Assembly (NCBI GenBank): GCA_003255065.1
Contig: QAOA01004450.1
Span: forward strand, 1-64,000
Direction of reading: 5' to 3'
From: Cercis canadensis
Lineage: Eukaryota > Streptophyta > Magnoliopsida > Fabales > Fabaceae
DNA length: 64,000 bases
A program made the position numbers and the translations under genes. Positions 58,574 to 64,000 of the stretch are shown one piece after another (within the stretch, counting starts at the first letter, position 1; the number at the start of each line of letters is the position of its first letter). The notes below the pieces were generated by a model, which saw nothing but the letters and a program-made list of their open reading frames with translations, was not told where the DNA came from and ran no database searches.

Positions 58574-61500
58574 TATTACGCAATATCTAACTTAAATTAG
58601 TTAATAGTTAACTTCAGTTAGTGAGCATACCAGCTTTAGTTAAGTAAACTCAGTTAGTTAGAGTGACAGTTATTATATTCTCAGATTAGTTAGATTTCCA
58701 TACTGACAATCTCTATATATAAACGCTTGTATACATCTGTGAGATTAATGAGAAAGTTTATTCTCTTCAATTCATTTCTTCTGCACTTGGATCATCATTT
58801 ATGTTCCTAAGTTCAATATGGTATCAGAGCAATCTTGCTCTTCCGTTCTTGTGCTTTGAAGTGCGATAGTATCTTGTCTTCACTCTGACTCTGTTTCATT
58901 TTTTTTTCTTGAACCTCTAATGGAAAATTCTGCCATTCATGATGCTTCAAGCCCTTTCTTTCTTCATCCTTCGGATTCTCCAGGGCTCAATCTGGTGTCG
59001 CAAGTGCTCACCAGAGAAAATTATAACTCATGGCGTTGAACCATGCGCATGGCGTTGATGGCCAAGAATAAAGTCGCCTTTGTTGATGGATCAATCTAGG
59101 TCCCTGATGCAAGCAATACTCAATTGTTCTTGGCTTGGCAGCGGAACAATAACATTGTTGTTTGTGGCTGCTCAATTTGATGTCAAAAGAAATAACTGCT
59201 AGTGTTATATACTCTGCTACTGCTGCTGACATTTGGAAAGATCTTCAAGAACGATATCAACAGTAAAATGGTCCACGGATTTTTCAACTCAAATAGGAAT
59301 TAGTTAATCTTTCACAAGGATCAATGATAGTGGGGTAGTATTTCACCAAACTGAAAGGAATCTGGGAAGAGCTTGGTGAGTATCGCCCAGTTTGCAACTG
59401 TAATTGTGGAAGTGCAAGACCAGTTGTTGATCATCTACTCCAGGAATACGTGCTATGTTTCCTGATGGGGCTTAATGACTCTTATTCTCATGTAAAAGGT
59501 CAGATACTACTGATGGATCCTCTGCCTCCCATTAATCGAGTTTTTTCTTTAGTCACTCAAGAAGAAAAACAAAGGGAATTGGGTTCATCTGCTACTCAGA
59601 ATGCTGCAGAAATGGCATATGATGTGTCTCAGGCAGGTCATAAATCCAATAATGAGGGGAGACCTAGGTATGTCAAGAAAGATAAACCAATGTGTGCTTA
59701 TTGTGGCATTCTTGGACACACCAAAGATAAATGCTATAAGCTCCACGGTTACCCACCTGGCTACAAGAAAGGCAAGAATGCACATACTGACAATGTCAAC
59801 CAAGTTGGTGATTCCACTTTTCTTGTTGCTGATCAGCCCCAGGAGAAATTCCAAATGACTGCGCAGCAGTATCATCACCTGATGCAATTGCTTCAAACTC
59901 AAACAAATCATCTTGCAGTGGACAATGCAAATCCCAATGTGAATGGTATGATTTTCTCTGCTAGTAGTCTCAATTTTCAGGATAATCCAAGTTATTGGAT
60001 CATAGATTCAGGAGCTACCTCTCACATTGCATGTTCCCTCAATTCGTTTGCTTCTCATACACAATTGAAAAATCATTATGTCATTCTGCCAAACAAAACC
60101 AAAGTGTCAGTTTCTGCTAGTGGTACAGTTATTTTGGCTCCTAACTTCATCTTGACTGATGTATTATTCATACCTGAATTTCATGTGAATCTTATATCAG
60201 TTGGTGCATTGTTACATCATTCTCCTTATACAATAACCTTTCACACTAATTCTTTCATCATCCAGGACATCAACCAGTCGAGGATGATTGGCAAGGGTGA
60301 GCTATGTAAAGGTCTATACCTATTTCAATCAAAAGGAAATGATGCACAAACAGAACCTGATATTTCCAGATTTACTTCACAAACCTCACTTGTAACTAAT
60401 TCAAATTCTGTCATACATTCCTCAAATGTAAATTCAGTCTCAGATTTCTCTAGTCATGCCCATTTATGGCATGCTAGGCTAGGCCCCTTGTCAGACAAAG
60501 TCTTGAAAATTCTCAGTAATAAAATTCCATTTTCTTACTCAGCAACTTATAGTTCTAACACTTGCTCTATCTGTCCTTTATCCAAGTTTCGTAGACTATC
60601 TTTTACTTCACATAATAATCTGTCCAAGTCACCCTTTGATCTTGTTCATTGTGATATATAGGGTCCCTTTCATTATGGCACACACAATGGCAAGAAATAT
60701 TTCCTCACATTGGTTGATGACTGCACAAGTTTCACTTGGGTTTATTTGCTTAGAACTAAAGCAGAAGCAAGTGGGTTAATCATGCATTACTTCAAATTTA
60801 TCAAGACTCAATTTGGCAGCACCATTAAGCAATTCAGATCAGACAATGCTAAAGAGTTACAGCTCACTGACTTCATGCAAGCTCAAGGCACAGTCCACCA
60901 ATTCTCGTGCCCATATAGACCTGAACACAACTCAGTGGTGGAGAGGAAACACCAGCACTTACTTAATGTGGCTAGAGCATTGTTTTTTCATTCCAAGGTG
61001 CCACTATAGTTCTGGGGAGAATGCTTAAATACAGTAGTGTTTCTGATCAACAGAACTCCCTTTCCATTGCTGCATAATCAATCCCCTTATGAGCTCTTAC
61101 ATCACAAGGAGCCACCATACACAGCCTTCAAAGTTTTTGGCTGCTTATGTTTTGCATCAACACCACTTTCAGAGAGACACAAGTTCACCCCTCGTGCCAC
61201 ACCTGCTGTCTTCATGGGGTATCCTCTTGGCTATAAGGGATACAAATTATACAACCTTCAAACCAGAAAATTCTTCATATCTAGGGATGTTCTCTTCCAT
61301 GAACATTTTTTTCCTTTCCACACCTTAAATACCACAGCCTCCATCAATATGTTCTCTGACATAGTTATTCCTCATATTCATCCAACTCATGAATTTGAAC
61401 CAGTTCTTGACCCATCAAATACAATTCCTGCTCCCATACATACAGAACCCGCAACCAGAGAACCCATAGACATTCTTGCTTCTCATATTGATCCACCTCT

Positions 61501-63445
61501 GAAAAGAACTGCAAGAACCATCAGACCTCCTACCTATCTTCAAAATTATATTTGCAACATCACCAATTCTCAAGCTACCTATCCCATTCAAAACACTGTG
61601 TCTTATCATAGACTCTCATCCAATTACAAAGACTTCATTATGCACATTTCTTCTATCTATGATCCTCAATACTACCACCAAGCAGTCAAGCTTCCTGAGT
61701 GGAGACAAGCCATGGCTGAGGAAATTCATGCTCTAGAGGCCAACAACACTTGGCATATTGTCTCACTTCCAAAAGGAAAGCAACCAATAGGCTGCAAGTG
61801 GCTCTACAAAGTCAAGTATAAAGCAGATGGCAGCTTGGATATATATAAAGCAAGACTAGTGGCGAAAGGTTACACTCAACAAGCTGGAATTGACTTTCTA
61901 GATACTTTCTCTCCAGTGGCAAAAATCACCACAGTAAGACTTCTTCTTTCCCTTGCTGCAATCAAAAAGTGGTCTCTCTGTCAGTTAGACATCAACAATG
62001 CCTTTTTAAATGGGGATTTAGTTGAGGAAGTCTACATGCAATTACCTCTAGGCTACAAGGTTCAGGGGGAGAACATGGTTTGCAAGTTACAAAAATCCCT
62101 CTATGGGTTGAGGCAAGCCTCTCGGCAATGGTTTTTCAAGTTTTCCAGCTCCTTGTTACAGCATGGTTTTAGACAGTCCCACAGTGATTGTTCCTTATTT
62201 ACTTTTGGTCATGGGAATTCCTTCGTTATCTTACTCATATATGTCGATGACATTATTCTAGCCGGACCAGATCCTAAAGTCATTCATCACACCCAACTGT
62301 TGCTACAACAGATGTTCAAATTGAAGGTCCTTGGTGATCTTCGATATTTTCTTGAACTTGAGATTGCCAGGTCAACCAAAGGTATTCATCTCTCTCAAAG
62401 AAAATAAACCCTTCAATTGCTTGAAGATACTGGCCTCTCTGGATCAAAACCTTCCACAATTCCTATGGATCCAAGCATCTCACTCAATACACATGAAGGG
62501 AAATTGTTGCCTGATGCATCGATGTATAGAAGACTCATTGGTAGGCTTATGTACCTGACCATTTCAAGGCCTAATATTACATATGTTGTTAATAAGCTTA
62601 GTCAGTTCATTTCAGCTCCTCGAATTCCTCACTTACATGCTGCATATCATCTTATTCAGTACCTTAAAAAGGCACCAGGGCAAGGCTTATTTTTCTCCTC
62701 CCAATCTTCTCCTGTAGTAACTGCCTTTGCAGATGCTGACTAGGGAAGTTGCCTGGTCACAAGACATTCTACAACTGGCTACTGTATCTTTGTGGGCAAC
62801 TCTCTCATATCTTGGAAATCCAAGAGACAACCCACAGTCTCCAAATTATCTGCAGAAGTAGAATACATATCATTAGCATTTGTCGTCTCTGAGCTCCTTT
62901 GGCTGAAGCAGCTGTGCAAGTTTTTTGAACTTCCAATCTCCTCTGTGATGGTATTTTGTGACAACCAATCCGCCATTCATTTAGCCTCCAATCCTACCTC
63001 TCATAAACGGTCTAAGCATATCGACATAGACTGCCATTTCATAAGGGAGCATGTCCATTCTGGCTTCATAAAACTAGTCCATGTCCCGTCACAACATCAG
63101 CTAGCAGATATCTTGACAAAACCGCTTCCAGCAGTTCAATTCAACACTCTCATTTCCAAGTTGGGAGTCCTAGATATTTACTTCCCACCTTGAGGGGGAG
63201 TATTACGCAATATCTAACTTAAATTAGTTAATAGTTAACTTCAGTTAGTGAGCATACCAGCTTTAGTTAAGTAAACTCAGTTAGTTAGAGTGACAATTAT
63301 TATATTCTCAGATTAGTTAGATTTCCATACTGACAATCTATATATATAAACGCTTGTATACATTTGTGAGATTAATGAGAAAGTTTATTCTCTTCAATTC
63401 ATTTCTTCTGCACTTAGATCATCATTTCTGCTCCTAAGTTCAATA
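58574..63445 (+). mobile_element. Ty1/copia retrotransposon with both LTRs, broken
   Basis: The 245-bp LTRs (58574-58818 and 63201-63445) start tattacgc and end gttcaata. The target duplication GTTCT flanks them (58569-58573, 63446-63450). The primer-binding site TGGTATCAGAGC (initiator Met tRNA) follows the 5' LTR at 58819, and a polypurine tract GAGGGGGAG precedes the 3' LTR. Parts in order: gag with zinc knuckle CAYCGILGHTKDKC, protease WIIDSGATSHI, GAG-pre-integrase HLWHARLGPLSDK, integrase (about 60650-61300), reverse transcriptase (KWLYKVKYKADGSLDIYKAR … YVDDIIL, about 61690-62420) and RNase H (about 62790-63190). Integrase before RT defines copia order. About 6 LTR differences (2.4%) imply a recent insertion; the coding part has about half a dozen breaks. 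Confidence 0.95.
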
Positions 63446-63495
63446 GTTCTTTGAGGCAAGAAAGGAGCATATATGTGGAACACAGCTTCTATTTC

Positions 63496-63983
63496 CTTAG
63501 AGTTTGTTTGGGAGTTTGAAGTGAGGGAAAAGGAAATGAGAGGAGAGGAAAGAAATGGAAATGGAGGGAAGAGAAAAGGAGGGGTTTTCCTCTCTTTTGT
63601 TTGGATGATTAAAATGAATAAAAGAAGAGGAAAGGAAGGGAAAAGTTATATTGTAAAATATTTTTACTAGCTTATCCTTTATTATTAAAATAGACATATT
63701 TAATACAAAATGAAATAATGTAATACACTTATTTCTTAATAAAAGGGTGAGGAATTTTTAAAAAAAATAAAGAAATATAATAATTATTTTAATATATTTT
63801 CTCTACAAATCCCCAAATTTGAAGGAACACGAAAATGGACCAAAAAGGAGTGTGGGGTTACATCTTACCCATCGATCTCCTCTTCTTTTTTAAGATAAAT
63901 CTTCCAAACAAGGAAAATTGGAGCTTTATTCCTCCCCTCTCATTTCATTTTCCCTCCAAAGTAACTCCCAAACAAACCCTAAG
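63496..63983. repeat. MITE with about 60-bp terminal inverted repeats
   Basis: The left arm CTTAGAGTTTGTTTGGGAGT, then gaggagagg, is mirrored by the right arm ending aactcccaaacaaaccctaag. The interior is purine-rich on the left and pyrimidine-rich on the right. Length is about 488 bp. The copia element ends only about 50 bases upstream. Confidence 0.8.
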
Positions 63984-64000
63984 AGTTGTGTTGCAAGGAT

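Overview
This is a TE-rich, AT-rich stretch of a plant nuclear genome. It looks like a heterozygous eudicot, probably a woody one: it has F-box-associated and class III-like T2 RNase genes, plant LTR retrotransposons with canonical primer-binding sites, an RNase H-bearing plant L1, CACTA transposons and many MITEs. The species cannot be told from the sequence. There are two long gaps (22851-23149, 37705-38054) and ten single-N joins. Most single Ns sit between two near-identical copies of the same sequence, so several apparent tandem duplications are probably unmerged contig ends or alternative haplotypes.

Host genes are few. An intact single-exon F-box/F-box-associated gene (16068-17237, minus) has a truncated paralogue with its own duplicated 5' flank (20742-21134, minus). 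About 25 kb away is a T2 ribonuclease gene of S-RNase-like type (42798-44517, plus). It has a signal peptide, a C2/CAS I block and a 3' exon, but the CAS II block is not found and the CAS I histidine position holds Arg. The interval between its exons carries an antisense exon of an aspartyl aminopeptidase. F-box (SLF-like) plus T2 RNase is the hallmark pairing of S-locus self-incompatibility regions, so this may be an S-locus or a decayed derivative of one. That is inference.

Left part (1-7155): foldback repeats, an LTR fossil, MITEs, and a 2.5-kb segment repeated at 39980-42330 directly upstream of the RNase gene. One MITE in the left copy has a 9-bp target duplication, and the right copy preserves the empty site.

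Three CACTA-type elements dominate the middle. The one at 7156-14214 (TSD TGA) carries a glutamine synthetase exon and a nested LINE. The one at 23304-33988 (TSD AAT) carries exons of a P4-ATPase flippase (ALA type), an exon of an unidentified gene and a nested Ty3 chromovirus (25497-30938, TSD caaat). A third, with only its left end seen (37005 onward), lies beside myosin XI exons. Captured exons keep splice sites and intron pieces, so they were taken at the DNA level.

Right part: a Ty3 Tat-like element (44746-54990, TSD tattg) with a large antisense ORF region between pol and the 3' LTR sits just downstream of the RNase gene. A Ty1/copia element (58574-63445, TSD gttct) and a terminal MITE (63496-63983) follow. 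LTR divergence counted by eye is about 8% for the Tat-like element, 3% for the chromovirus and 2.4% for the copia, so the Tat-like element is the oldest of the three.
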